A stretch of 64,000 bases of DNA. It comes from Mycobacterium szulgai (GTDB lineage: Bacteria; Actinomycetota; Actinomycetes; Mycobacteriales; Mycobacteriaceae). The notes beneath the pieces are model-generated. The model did not search any database. It had not been told where the DNA came from and saw only the letters and a program-made list of their open reading frames with translations. This document shows positions 24,662-33,262 of this stretch, piece after piece. The stretch spans positions 62,001 through 126,000 of the forward strand of contig NZ_LQPW01000165.1 of NCBI RefSeq assembly GCF_002116635.1, read 5' to 3'. Each line of letters starts with the position of its first letter. The stretch's first letter is position 1. Both the position numbers and the translations under genes were made by a program.

Positions 24662-25432
24662 ATGCGCATGCATCTTCTTTCCAGCCGTCGCGTCGGTCTG
24701 TTGGTGCCCAGTTCCAACACCACCATGGAAGCCGAAGTGCCAGAGGTGCTGCGGCGTACGAGTGCCGTTTCCGGGGCGCAGTTCACCTTCCACGCGGCCC
24801 GGATGCGGATGAAAACCGTTGCCGCCAAAGAACTTGAGTCGATGAACGCCGACGCCGAGCGCGCCACCACCGAACTGGCCGACGCCGGCGTCGACGTGAT
24901 GGCCTATGCCTGTCTGGTAGCCATCATGTCCCTGGGTGCGGGCGCGCACTGCGAGATCGAGTCCCGGCTGACCGCCACCGCGACCGCAGCCGCGGCAGGG
25001 GATCGCATCGATGTGGTGTCCAGCGCGGGTGCCCTGATCGAGGCCCTGCGGCACCTCGGTGTCAGCCGGACGGCAATCGTCACCCCATACGTCAAGGACC
25101 TCACCGGGCTGGTCGTCGACTACATCGACGCCGCCGGCGTGCATGTGCACGACGCGATCAGTCTCGAGGTCGACGACAACCTGGCGGTGGGACGGCTCGA
25201 TCCACGTCGGCTGCCGGAAATCGCCGGCCGACTGGACACACGAGGTGTGGACGCCGTGGTGCTTTCCGCGTGTGTGCAAATGCCCTCGCTCTCGGCGATC
25301 CCGGAAGTCGAGCGGGCGCTCGGGGTGCCGGTGATCACCGCAGCGACCGCGACCTCCTGGAAGATCCTGCGGACGCTTGGGCTGCCTGCGGTCGCGGAGG
25401 GCTCGGGGGCGTTGTTCAGAGCGGCCGCCTGA
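24662..25432 (+). CDS. Asp/Glu/hydantoin racemase superfamily protein (maleate isomerase / arylmalonate decarboxylase-like)
   Basis: A 256-aa protein with the N-terminal VGLLVPSSNTTMEAEVPEVL typical of maleate cis-trans isomerase-like proteins. Two candidate catalytic cysteines lie in AYACLVAIMS and LSACVQMPS, at the two-Cys positions of the superfamily. ATG 24662 is used. The stop overlaps the start of the MFS gene by one base (TGATG), so enzyme and transporter are co-translated. The pair may import and isomerise a dicarboxylate-like compound. Confidence 0.85.
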   Translation: MRMHLLSSRRVGLLVPSSNTTMEAEVPEVLRRTSAVSGAQFTFHAARMRMKTVAAKELESMNADAERATTELADAGVDVMAYACLVAIMSLGAGAHCEIESRLTATATAAAAGDRIDVVSSAGALIEALRHLGVSRTAIVTPYVKDLTGLVVDYIDAAGVHVHDAISLEVDDNLAVGRLDPRRLPEIAGRLDTRGVDAVVLSACVQMPSLSAIPEVERALGVPVITAATATSWKILRTLGLPAVAEGSGALFRAAA

Positions 25433-26640
25433 TGCGGCCGGCCGCCCCGGCCGTGGATGCCGGACCACCGCGGGGCATGCTGGCGTTGCTCACGGCGGCA
25501 TCTTTCTTGGTATTCGTGCAGATCTTCGTGGTCGCGCCGATCCTGCCAGCACTGGCCCGCGAATTCGCCAGTACGCCGACTGTGGTCGGCCTCGCCGTGC
25601 CGGCCTTTCTGCTGCCGTACGGAGTGATGGTGCTGGTGTGGGGGACTTTCTCGGACCGCTGGGGTCGTCGCCCGGTAATCCTGTGCTGCATGGCGCTTTT
25701 CGCCATCCTGACGGCTGTTACGCCGCTGGTGGAGGATGCGGCGGGATTCATCGGCGTTCGGCTCGCCGCCGGGGTGGGCTCAAGCGGGGTGGTGCCCATC
25801 GGCTTGGCGCTGATCGGCGACCTGGTGCCCTATCAGCGGCGCGGACGCGCGCTGGGGTGGATGTTCGGCGGCATGGCCGGGGGTATGGCTTTCGGTGCCG
25901 CCGGCGGGGCGCTGGGTGAACCCGTGCTGGGCTGGGACGGGCTGTTCAGCGTGGTCAGCGTCGTCGCGGTGGTGCTGTTCATCGTGGCCCTGCGGCTGAT
26001 CCCCAGGGCCACGGGTCCGCGTACTTCGCTTCCGGCGCGCCAGCTGGTAGCCGGCTACGTGAGCCTGCTGCGCAATTCGCGAGCGCGCCGGACGTATCTG
26101 TATGTGCTCGTCAATGCGGTACTGCACGCTGGGATCTACACCTGGCTCGGCGTGTACCTGTACCGGCACTTCCAGCTCAACGAAACTCAGATCGGACTGG
26201 TCCTGCTCGGTTACGGCATCCCCGGGCTGCTGCTCGGACCCGTGATCGGACACTGGGCCGACCGCCACGGCCGGGCTCTGATCATCCCGCCCGGTCTGGT
26301 CATGGCTGCGGCCTGCGCGGCGTTGCTGGCCATCGAGCCTCCGCTGGCAATGGTGCAGGTGGCGATCATCGCCCTCTCACTGGGCTATGACATGACCCAG
26401 CCGCCGCTGGCCGGCATCGTCACCGACCTGCCCGGCAACCGCGGTCAAGCCATCGGTCTCAACGCCTGCACGCTCTTTGTCGGCATGGGTTTGGGCAGTC
26501 TCGCATTTCGCGCCGTGCTGCTTCCCGCGGGCTTTGCCGCGGCGTTTTGGGTATTCGCCGGCGTGGCCCTGTTGTTCGGCCTGGCCGCGGTGCGGCTGTT
26601 CCGCGTCGAACGTCCTGCGCTCAAAGTGACTGTTATCTGA
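25432..26640 (+). CDS. MFS transporter (first of a tandem pair)
   Basis: A 402-aa, 12-helix major facilitator. The cytoplasmic loop 2-3 motif is GTFSDRWGRRPVILCCMA, and the second half has GHWADRHGRALIIPPG. It is closely similar to the next MFS protein along its length, including VVPIGLALIGDLVPYQRRGRALGW and SLGYDMTQPPLAGIVTDLPGNRGQAIGLN. ATG 25432 overlaps the racemase stop. It is probably a proton-coupled drug or metabolite exporter/importer. Confidence 0.92.
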   Translation: MRPAAPAVDAGPPRGMLALLTAASFLVFVQIFVVAPILPALAREFASTPTVVGLAVPAFLLPYGVMVLVWGTFSDRWGRRPVILCCMALFAILTAVTPLVEDAAGFIGVRLAAGVGSSGVVPIGLALIGDLVPYQRRGRALGWMFGGMAGGMAFGAAGGALGEPVLGWDGLFSVVSVVAVVLFIVALRLIPRATGPRTSLPARQLVAGYVSLLRNSRARRTYLYVLVNAVLHAGIYTWLGVYLYRHFQLNETQIGLVLLGYGIPGLLLGPVIGHWADRHGRALIIPPGLVMAAACAALLAIEPPLAMVQVAIIALSLGYDMTQPPLAGIVTDLPGNRGQAIGLNACTLFVGMGLGSLAFRAVLLPAGFAAAFWVFAGVALLFGLAAVRLFRVERPALKVTVI

Positions 26641-26691
26641 CATGTGTTTGGTTAACATGAGGTTTCTGCTGGTCAAAAGGCAGGTGCAGCC

Positions 26692-27990
26692 GTGGCGGTT
26701 GGAAGTGCCGGATTTCACCACCCACCTCAGTGGGGATTCAGGAATGCGGTCAAGGCCGTCCTGCCCAGGCTGACAGGCGGCTCGAGCGCCGATACTCCCC
26801 CGTGGCCGGCGACCGTAGCACTCACGACGGCCATCGCATTCGTGCTTTTCGCCCAGATCTTCATGGTCGCGCCGATCCTGCCTACGCTGGCCCGGGACTT
26901 CTCCACTTCTCCAGGGATCGTCGGCCTCGGCGTCCCGGCCTTTCTGGTGCCCTACGGCGCCATGGTGCTGCTGTGGGGCACGCTCTCGGATCGATTGGGC
27001 CGGCGCCCGGTAATCCTGGTCTCGCTGGCGATTTTCGTTGCGATGGTCGCGGCCACCCCGTTGGCCGGCAATGCGGCGGAATTCATCGCGCTGCGGTTGG
27101 GCACCGGCGTCGGGGCCGGTGGTGTGGTGCCCATCAGCGTTGCGCTAGTCGGGGATTTAGTGCCGTATGAGCGCCGAGGGCGTGTCCTGGGCTGGCTGTT
27201 CGGTGGGATGGCCGGCGGTACTGCGCTGGGTGCCGCCGGCGGTGCGCTGGGCGAGCCGTTGCTGGGCTGGCGTGGGCTCTTCGTGGTGGTGACCGTGATC
27301 GCGTGGGTGTTGTTCGCACTGAGCCTCTGGTTGATCCCGGATACCCCGGCGACGCACGTGGCCCAGCCGATTCGTCAGATCCTCTCCGGGTTCGCCGGAC
27401 TGCTGCGTGTTACGCGGGCCCGCCGGACCTACGGCTTCGTGCTGATCAACGCGATGCTGCACGCCGGCATCTACAGCTGGCTCGGGGTGTATCTGCAGCA
27501 GTCGGCCCACCTGGACGGGACGCAGATCGGGCTGGTGCTGCTCGGCTACGGCATTCCGGGCCTGCTGCTGGGCCCCGCTATCGGACACCTGGCCGATCAC
27601 TACGGCCGCGCCCGGATCATTCCGCTCGGGCTGGCCCTGGCCGGAGTGTGCACGGCGGTGTTTGCGGTCGAGCCTGCGTTGGGGTTGGTTCAGGCCGCCG
27701 TGGTCGCCCTGTCCCTCGGCTACGACATGACCCAGCCACCCCTGGTCGGCATCGTCACCGATCTGCCCGGCAACCGTGGGCAAGCCATCGGGCTCAATTC
27801 CTGCATGCTGTGGGCCGGCATGGGAATCGGCAGCCTTGCGTTCCAGGCGATTCTGCTGCCCTTCGGCTTCCGCGCGGCGTTCGCCGTTTTCGCCGCGGTG
27901 GCCTTGCTGAGCGCCATAGCCGCCATACCGGCGTTCCGCGCTGAACGGCCGGCTTTGCCAACGCGTCCTACTGCTGCTTCAGCCGGGTGA
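26692..27990 (+). CDS. MFS transporter (second of a tandem pair)
   Basis: A 432-aa paralogue of the preceding transporter, with an extra N-terminal cytoplasmic segment of about 35 residues. Conserved motifs are GTLSDRLGRRPVILVSLA, VVPISVALVGDLVPYERRGRVLGW and SLGYDMTQPPLVGIVTDLPGNRGQAIGLN. GTG 26692 is the start. A 51-base spacer separates it from the first copy, so it may have its own promoter. The substrate is not predictable. Confidence 0.92.
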   Translation: MAVGSAGFHHPPQWGFRNAVKAVLPRLTGGSSADTPPWPATVALTTAIAFVLFAQIFMVAPILPTLARDFSTSPGIVGLGVPAFLVPYGAMVLLWGTLSDRLGRRPVILVSLAIFVAMVAATPLAGNAAEFIALRLGTGVGAGGVVPISVALVGDLVPYERRGRVLGWLFGGMAGGTALGAAGGALGEPLLGWRGLFVVVTVIAWVLFALSLWLIPDTPATHVAQPIRQILSGFAGLLRVTRARRTYGFVLINAMLHAGIYSWLGVYLQQSAHLDGTQIGLVLLGYGIPGLLLGPAIGHLADHYGRARIIPLGLALAGVCTAVFAVEPALGLVQAAVVALSLGYDMTQPPLVGIVTDLPGNRGQAIGLNSCMLWAGMGIGSLAFQAILLPFGFRAAFAVFAAVALLSAIAAIPAFRAERPALPTRPTAASAG

Positions 27991-28077
27991 TTAGGATCGC
28001 GGTTATCGCCCGTTGAAACGACCGCGCGCACTTAGCCGTGGTTGCCTCGGGACAGATTCGGGACAGGAAGGACAACG

Positions 28078-29511
28078 ATGACCACCGAATCCCCACCCAA
28101 AGTCGCGCCCACTGCTGGCGCCCCCCAATCGACCGACGTCGCCGGGACGGTCGCCCGGCTGCGCAAGACCTTCGCCAGCGGGCGCACCCGCAGCATCGAG
28201 TGGCGCAAACAGCAACTCCTTCAGCTAGCGAAGCTGGTGGAGGAAAACGAGGCCGCGATCGCAAAGGCGCTGGCCGAAGATCTCGACCGCAACGCGGTCG
28301 AGGCATTCATCGCCGACATCGCGACCACCGCGGGCGAAGCGAAGTACGCGGCAAAGAAGCTGCGCAAGTGGACCCGGCGCAAGTACCTGCTGCTCGAGAT
28401 GCCGCAGCTGCCCGGGCGCGGCTGGATCGAGTACGAGCCCTATGGCACCGTGCTGATCATCGGCGCCTGGAATTACCCGTTCTACCTGACGCTGGGTCCG
28501 GCGGTCGGGGCGATCGCCGCCGGAAACGCCGTCGTCCTCAAGCCCTCGGAAATCGCCGCGTCTTCGTCTCGGCTGATGGCCGAGCTGGTGCCGCGCTACC
28601 TCGACAACGACGCTATTGCGGTAATCGAGGGTGACGGCTCGGTGAGCCAGGAGCTGATCGCTCAGGGCTTGGACCGGGTGATGTTCACCGGCGGAACCGA
28701 GATCGGCCGCAAGGTGTACGAAGGCGCGGCGCCGCATTTGACTCCGTGCACCTTGGAGCTGGGCGGCAAGAGCCCGGTCATCGTGGCCGCCGACGCCGAC
28801 GTTGATGTCGCGGCCAAGCGGATCGCCTGGATCAAGCTGCTCAACGGCGGCCAAACCTGCGTCGCACCCGACTATGTGCTGGCCGACGCGACGATTCGCG
28901 ACGAACTCGTCAGCAAGATCGGTGCTGCCCTTACCAAGTTCCGGTCGCAAGACGACCCGAAGGGGCTGCGCATCGTCAACCAGCGTCAGTTCGACCGGTT
29001 GAGCAGCTACATATCCGCCGCTAAAGACGACGGCACGGCAAACGTCGCCGTGGGCGGCGGATGTGACGCATCCACGCTGCGCATCCAGCCGACAGTGGTC
29101 GTCGACCCCGATCCCGACGGGCCGCTGATGACCAACGAGATCTTCGGTCCCATCCTGCCGGTGGTCACCGTCAAGTCCCTCGATGACGCGATCGGCTTCG
29201 TCAATGCCCGGCCAAAGCCGCTGTCGGCTTACCTGTTCACCAAGGCGCGAGCCACCCGCGAGCGGGTCATCAGGGAGGTCAGCGCAGGCGGCATGCTGGT
29301 CAACCACCTGGCCTTCCAGGTATCGACGGCCAAGCTGCCGTTCGGCGGCGTCGGCGCCTCGGGCATGGGTGCCTACCACGGCAAATACGGCTTCGACGAG
29401 TTCAGCCACCGCAAGTCGGTGCTGACCAAACCCACCCGTCCCGACTTCTCGAAGATGATCTACCCGCCCTACACCGAGCGGGCGTTCAAGTTGGCTCGCC
29501 GGCTGTTCTGA
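28078..29511 (+). CDS. NAD(P)-dependent aldehyde dehydrogenase, class 3-like (Rv0147-like)
   Basis: A 477-aa enzyme that oxidises aldehydes to acids. The active-site Glu lies in LELGGKSPVIV and the nucleophile Cys in GGQTCVAPDYVL. The cofactor loop is FTGGTEIGRKVYEGAA. The C-terminal region (AFKLARRLF) resembles long-chain fatty aldehyde dehydrogenases. ATG 28078 follows GGAAGGACAACG. It heads a three-gene run with an SDR and a quinone reductase, as in H37Rv. Confidence 0.92.
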   Translation: MTTESPPKVAPTAGAPQSTDVAGTVARLRKTFASGRTRSIEWRKQQLLQLAKLVEENEAAIAKALAEDLDRNAVEAFIADIATTAGEAKYAAKKLRKWTRRKYLLLEMPQLPGRGWIEYEPYGTVLIIGAWNYPFYLTLGPAVGAIAAGNAVVLKPSEIAASSSRLMAELVPRYLDNDAIAVIEGDGSVSQELIAQGLDRVMFTGGTEIGRKVYEGAAPHLTPCTLELGGKSPVIVAADADVDVAAKRIAWIKLLNGGQTCVAPDYVLADATIRDELVSKIGAALTKFRSQDDPKGLRIVNQRQFDRLSSYISAAKDDGTANVAVGGGCDASTLRIQPTVVVDPDPDGPLMTNEIFGPILPVVTVKSLDDAIGFVNARPKPLSAYLFTKARATRERVIREVSAGGMLVNHLAFQVSTAKLPFGGVGASGMGAYHGKYGFDEFSHRKSVLTKPTRPDFSKMIYPPYTERAFKLARRLF

Positions 29512-29566
29512 CCCATTCCAAATCCCATAACAGCCAAGACTTTTCATAACTGCAGAGAGGAAACTG

Positions 29567-30427
29567 ATGCCCGGAGTGCAGGATCGCGTCGTCGTTGTGA
29601 CCGGAGCCGGTGGGGGACTGGGCCGCGAATACGCGCTAACCCTCGCCCGCGAAGGCGCCAGCGTCATCGTCAACGACCTCGGTGGAGCCCGTGACGGCAC
29701 CGGCGCCGGCCACAACATGGCCGACCACGTCGTCGCCGAGATCCGCGACGCGGGTGGTCGCGCAGCTCCCAACTACGACAACGTCGCCACCGAGGACGGC
29801 GCGGCGAACATCATCAAGACCGCGCTCGACGAGTTCGGCGCCGTACACGGTGTGGTGAGCAACGCCGGGATCCTGCGCGACGGCACCTTCCACAAGATGA
29901 CGTCGGAGAACTGGGACGCCGTGCTCAAGGTGCACCTGTACGGCGGGTACAACGTCATCCGCGCGGCGTGGCCGCATTTCCGCGAGCAGAGTTACGGCCG
30001 GGTCGTGGTCGCCACCTCCACCAGTGGGCTGTTCGGCAATTTCGGCCAAACCAATTACGGCGCAGCCAAACTCGGTCTGGTCGGACTGATCAACACGCTG
30101 GCCCTGGAGGGGGCCAAGTACAACATCCATGCCAACGCGATCGCTCCGGTCGCAGCCACCCGGATGACCGAGGACATTCTGCCGCCCGAGGTACTGGAGA
30201 AGCTGACACCGGAGTTCGTGGCGCCGATCGTCGCCTACCTGTGCACCGAGGAATCCGACGACAATGCGTCGGTGTTCGTCGTCGGCGGGGGCAAGGTGCA
30301 GCGCGTTGCGCTGTTCCAGAACGACGGGGTCAGCTTCGACAAGCCGCCGTCGGTGGCCGATGTCGCCGAGCAGTGGTCGCAGATCACTGATCTGTCCGGC
30401 GCGCAAAAAGCTGGATTCAAGTTGTAA
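29567..30427 (+). CDS. Short-chain dehydrogenase, hydroxyacyl-CoA dehydrogenase-like (Rv0148-like)
   Basis: A 286-aa classical SDR: the cofactor motif VVVTGAGGGLGREYALTLA, the NAG segment VVSNAGIL and the catalytic Ser/Tyr-x3-Lys in STSGLFGNFGQTNYGAAK. The sequence resembles the hydroxyacyl-CoA dehydrogenase domain of peroxisomal multifunctional enzymes (NDLGGARDGTG...). The length equals that recalled for Rv0148. ATG is preceded by AGAGAGGAAACTG. It lies between an aldehyde dehydrogenase and a quinone reductase. Confidence 0.92.
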   Translation: MPGVQDRVVVVTGAGGGLGREYALTLAREGASVIVNDLGGARDGTGAGHNMADHVVAEIRDAGGRAAPNYDNVATEDGAANIIKTALDEFGAVHGVVSNAGILRDGTFHKMTSENWDAVLKVHLYGGYNVIRAAWPHFREQSYGRVVVATSTSGLFGNFGQTNYGAAKLGLVGLINTLALEGAKYNIHANAIAPVAATRMTEDILPPEVLEKLTPEFVAPIVAYLCTEESDDNASVFVVGGGKVQRVALFQNDGVSFDKPPSVADVAEQWSQITDLSGAQKAGFKL

Positions 30428-30431
30428 CTAG

Positions 30432-31400
30432 ATGAAAGCCTGTGTCGTACAAGAGCTTTCCGGCCCGTCCGGCATAGTCTATACGGATATCGACGACGTG
30501 GTCGATGACGGCGAAAACATCGTCATCGACGTTCGCGCCGCCGGAGTGTGCTATCCGGATCTGCTGCTGAGCAAGGGCGAGTATCAGCTGAAGTTGCCGC
30601 CGCCCTTTGTGCCCGGCATGGAGACCGCCGGCGTTGTGCTATCGGCACCCGAGGATTCGGGGTTCCGTGTGGGCGAACGTGTTTCGGCGTTCGGTGTGCT
30701 CGGCTGCTATGCCGAACAGGTGGCCGTGCCGGTGGCCAACGTGGTGCGCAGCCCGGCGGAGCTCGACGATGCCGAAGCGGTGTCGCTGCTGGTCAACTAC
30801 AACACCATGTACTTCGCCCTGACCCGGCGCGCCACCATGCGCCCGGGTGACACAGTGCTGGTGCTGGGCGCTTCCGGCGGAGTGGGCACGGCCGCCGTCC
30901 AGCTCGCCCGCGCGATGGGCGCCAGCCAGGTCTTGGCTGTGGTGCACCGGGAGAGTGCGATCGACTACGTCGCCTCGCTGGGGGCCGACGTGGTGCTGCC
31001 GCTGAGCGACGCCTGGGCCGAGCAGGTGCTCGAGCACACATACGGCAAAGGCGTGGATATCGTGGTCGATCCCATCGGTGGTCCGACATTCGACGACGCG
31101 CTGCGTGTGCTGGCTATCGACGGCAAGCTGTTGGTCATCGGTTTCGCGGCCGGCAGCATTCCCACGCTCCAGGTCAACCGCCTGTTGCTGCGCAATATCA
31201 GCGTGGTGGGTGTGGCGTGGGGCGAGTACCTCAACAAGGTCCCCGGATCGGCCGACCTGTTCTCCTGGGGCCTCAACCAACTGGTATGCCTCGGCCTGAG
31301 ACCGCCCCCGCCACAGCGCTATCCGTTGTCCGAAGCCAGGGCCGCATTGCAGGCCCTTGACGACGGCGGTGTGTTGGGCAAGCTCGTCCTGGAACCCTGA
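30432..31400 (+). CDS. NADPH:quinone reductase-like MDR enzyme (Rv0149-like)
   Basis: A 322-aa zinc-independent MDR protein: an N-terminal GroES-like domain (AAGVCYPDLLLSKGEYQ...PFVPGMETAG) and the Rossmann motif VLGASGGVGTAAVQLARAMGA. It lacks the zinc ligands of alcohol dehydrogenases. The length equals that recalled for Rv0149. It lies 4 bases after the SDR gene and is convergent with the PE gene, 3 bases away. Confidence 0.92.
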   Translation: MKACVVQELSGPSGIVYTDIDDVVDDGENIVIDVRAAGVCYPDLLLSKGEYQLKLPPPFVPGMETAGVVLSAPEDSGFRVGERVSAFGVLGCYAEQVAVPVANVVRSPAELDDAEAVSLLVNYNTMYFALTRRATMRPGDTVLVLGASGGVGTAAVQLARAMGASQVLAVVHRESAIDYVASLGADVVLPLSDAWAEQVLEHTYGKGVDIVVDPIGGPTFDDALRVLAIDGKLLVIGFAAGSIPTLQVNRLLLRNISVVGVAWGEYLNKVPGSADLFSWGLNQLVCLGLRPPPPQRYPLSEARAALQALDDGGVLGKLVLEP

Positions 31401-31403
31401 TCC

Positions 31404-33089
31404 TCAGTCGCCGCCGGCGATCTCTCCGATGGCATTGAGTAGGACGTTGAGCTCGAAACCGCCTGCGAGCGTTAGCAGTGCGGTGTCAGCGGCGATCGGC
31501 GCACCGAAGGCGTAGCTGAGCCCGCCAACCGGGTCGCCGTCGACCACCTGCTGGACTCCGTCGAGGAACAGGTTCAGGTTGTAGGACGGAAGCGTGGTCA
31601 GCACCGCATTGGCGATATCGGCTGTGGGCAGCCCGATGGCGTAGAGATTCGCCGACGTGTTGGTGATCGTGTTGGTGATATCGGTATTGAGCGTCTTCAG
31701 CGTGTGAATGAAGTTGTCTGGTGAGAAGTTCAGGGACAGCGACGGCAGCAAGCTGGGCCCGCCGGTGCCGCCCGTCCCGCCCGAGCTGAACGTCGACGTC
31801 AGCGAGCCCAACAGGCCGCCCGGACCGGCCGGCGATGGCGCGCTCATCGCACTGATGTCGCTGACGAACGCGCCGACGCCCTGCTGCGCGCCGGTGACCA
31901 TATCGCCGGCGAAGCTCACCGGGTCGACCGACGGAAGGAGGCCGAATGGTGTTGCCACATCGGCATACCCGAGCGAATAGCCGTAGTGCGGGTCGCCGTA
32001 ACCCAGGTTGATGAGGTACGTCAGATCCGGCTGGATCAGGTCGGCCAGCGGATTGCCGAGTATCGGCAGGGCACGCAGCGGTTCCAGGATCGGCAGGTTC
32101 GAGTAGGTGATCATGTAGAAGTTGTTGTTCGGATCGGTCGTGGGCAGGTGTACAAGCTGATATCCGGTGGGTAGGTGCGCCGGATCGAGATCGGGATAGT
32201 TGCCGTGCACGTACTGGATACCGGCAAAAGCGTTGATGTCAGCCAGCAAATTGATCGGATACTTGGGGAAGTCGGCGTACCCGTCGTAGATGAACGAGTA
32301 GGTGTTGCTTTGGTAGCCGGTGTGGGTGGGCATCGCACCATAGAAGTCCAGGCCGATGCTCGGTAGCTGCAGGCCGGCGAAGCGAGACATCAGGCCGCCA
32401 TTGGGATTCATTGGATTGCCCAGCAGCGTGAAGGACAAATTGTTCGTGTTCGGGCTGCCCAGGGACGCCAGGTGCCGCATTTCCAGCGAAGTGATGACAG
32501 CGCTTTGGGAAAGCCCCAAAACGTTGACATTCAAATGTTGTTGGCTGATCAGTCCTTGGGGGCCGTACAGCGCGTTGTCGAGTATTTGGACCCCCGTAGA
32601 CACCGACTGGTTGAGTGGCAGGTCCTTGATCTGGGTCAGCGGATACAGCCCCTCGGGGGTGGTCAACGGAATCAGATCGGCGGGCGTACCGAATAGGTGC
32701 CGAATGTAGGGTTCGACGCTCTTCATGTAGGGGACCGTCGGTATGGAGATACCGCTGCCCTGCATGATCAGTGCGACAAAGGGATCCGCCAGCAGGGCCG
32801 GTGCCGCGTTGGTGGCCTCGGCCACCGCGTACGCATTCCCGGCGCCGGTCAGCGCCCGGACGAATTCGTCGTGAAACAGCGACGCCTGGCTGACGACCGC
32901 CTGATATTCCTGGGCGTATGAGCCGAACAGCGCCGCGGCGGCCGCGGAGACCTCGTCCTGGGCCGCCGCCAGCAGGCTTGTCGTCGGACTCGCCGCGGCC
33001 GCGCTGGCCGACGCCATAGCCGAACGAATCTGCGCCAGACTAGCCGCGGCATCCGCGATCACCTGCGGTTGCGTCGTTACATATGACAT
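31404..33089 (-). CDS. PE1: PE family protein with PE-PPE hydrolase domain (PE1-like)
   Basis: A 561-aa protein. The N-terminal PE domain spans about residues 1-95, with the secretion motif Y-x3-E in YAVAEATN. This is the ESX (type VII) export signal at the cell envelope. A PE-PPE alpha/beta-hydrolase domain follows, with the nucleophile elbow GLSQSAV. The C-terminal part has a Gly/Pro-rich linker (GGTGGTGGP). Family members are esterases/lipases with short- to medium-chain preference. It pairs with the next PE gene, as PE1-PE2 do in H37Rv. Confidence 0.92.
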   Translation of the reverse strand: MSYVTTQPQVIADAAASLAQIRSAMASASAAAASPTTSLLAAAQDEVSAAAAALFGSYAQEYQAVVSQASLFHDEFVRALTGAGNAYAVAEATNAAPALLADPFVALIMQGSGISIPTVPYMKSVEPYIRHLFGTPADLIPLTTPEGLYPLTQIKDLPLNQSVSTGVQILDNALYGPQGLISQQHLNVNVLGLSQSAVITSLEMRHLASLGSPNTNNLSFTLLGNPMNPNGGLMSRFAGLQLPSIGLDFYGAMPTHTGYQSNTYSFIYDGYADFPKYPINLLADINAFAGIQYVHGNYPDLDPAHLPTGYQLVHLPTTDPNNNFYMITYSNLPILEPLRALPILGNPLADLIQPDLTYLINLGYGDPHYGYSLGYADVATPFGLLPSVDPVSFAGDMVTGAQQGVGAFVSDISAMSAPSPAGPGGLLGSLTSTFSSGGTGGTGGPSLLPSLSLNFSPDNFIHTLKTLNTDITNTITNTSANLYAIGLPTADIANAVLTTLPSYNLNLFLDGVQQVVDGDPVGGLSYAFGAPIAADTALLTLAGGFELNVLLNAIGEIAGGD

Positions 33090-33262
33090 CGAGCAGTTCC
33101 CTTCACCCAGGGTTTTGCGTCGTAAACCGACGATGCTGTGATACCGATGACCCGGCGAACCCGACCATCGCGGGGCCCGGTATCGCTAAGCCTAGATGGG
33201 TGTCGTCCGCCGGATGGCCGGTACGGCGAAATCGCCCGTGCGCGTTAGGGAATGAGGCTCTA

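Noticed and set aside
28225-29772. Long minus-strand open frame opposite the aldehyde dehydrogenase
   Set aside because: The plus-strand gene has catalytic Glu and Cys motifs and correct length; the minus frame has none.
31740-31830. GC-rich Gly/Pro-coding stretch considered as a PGRS or DNA repeat
   Set aside because: It is a short linker within the PE1-like protein and not a repeated PGRS domain.
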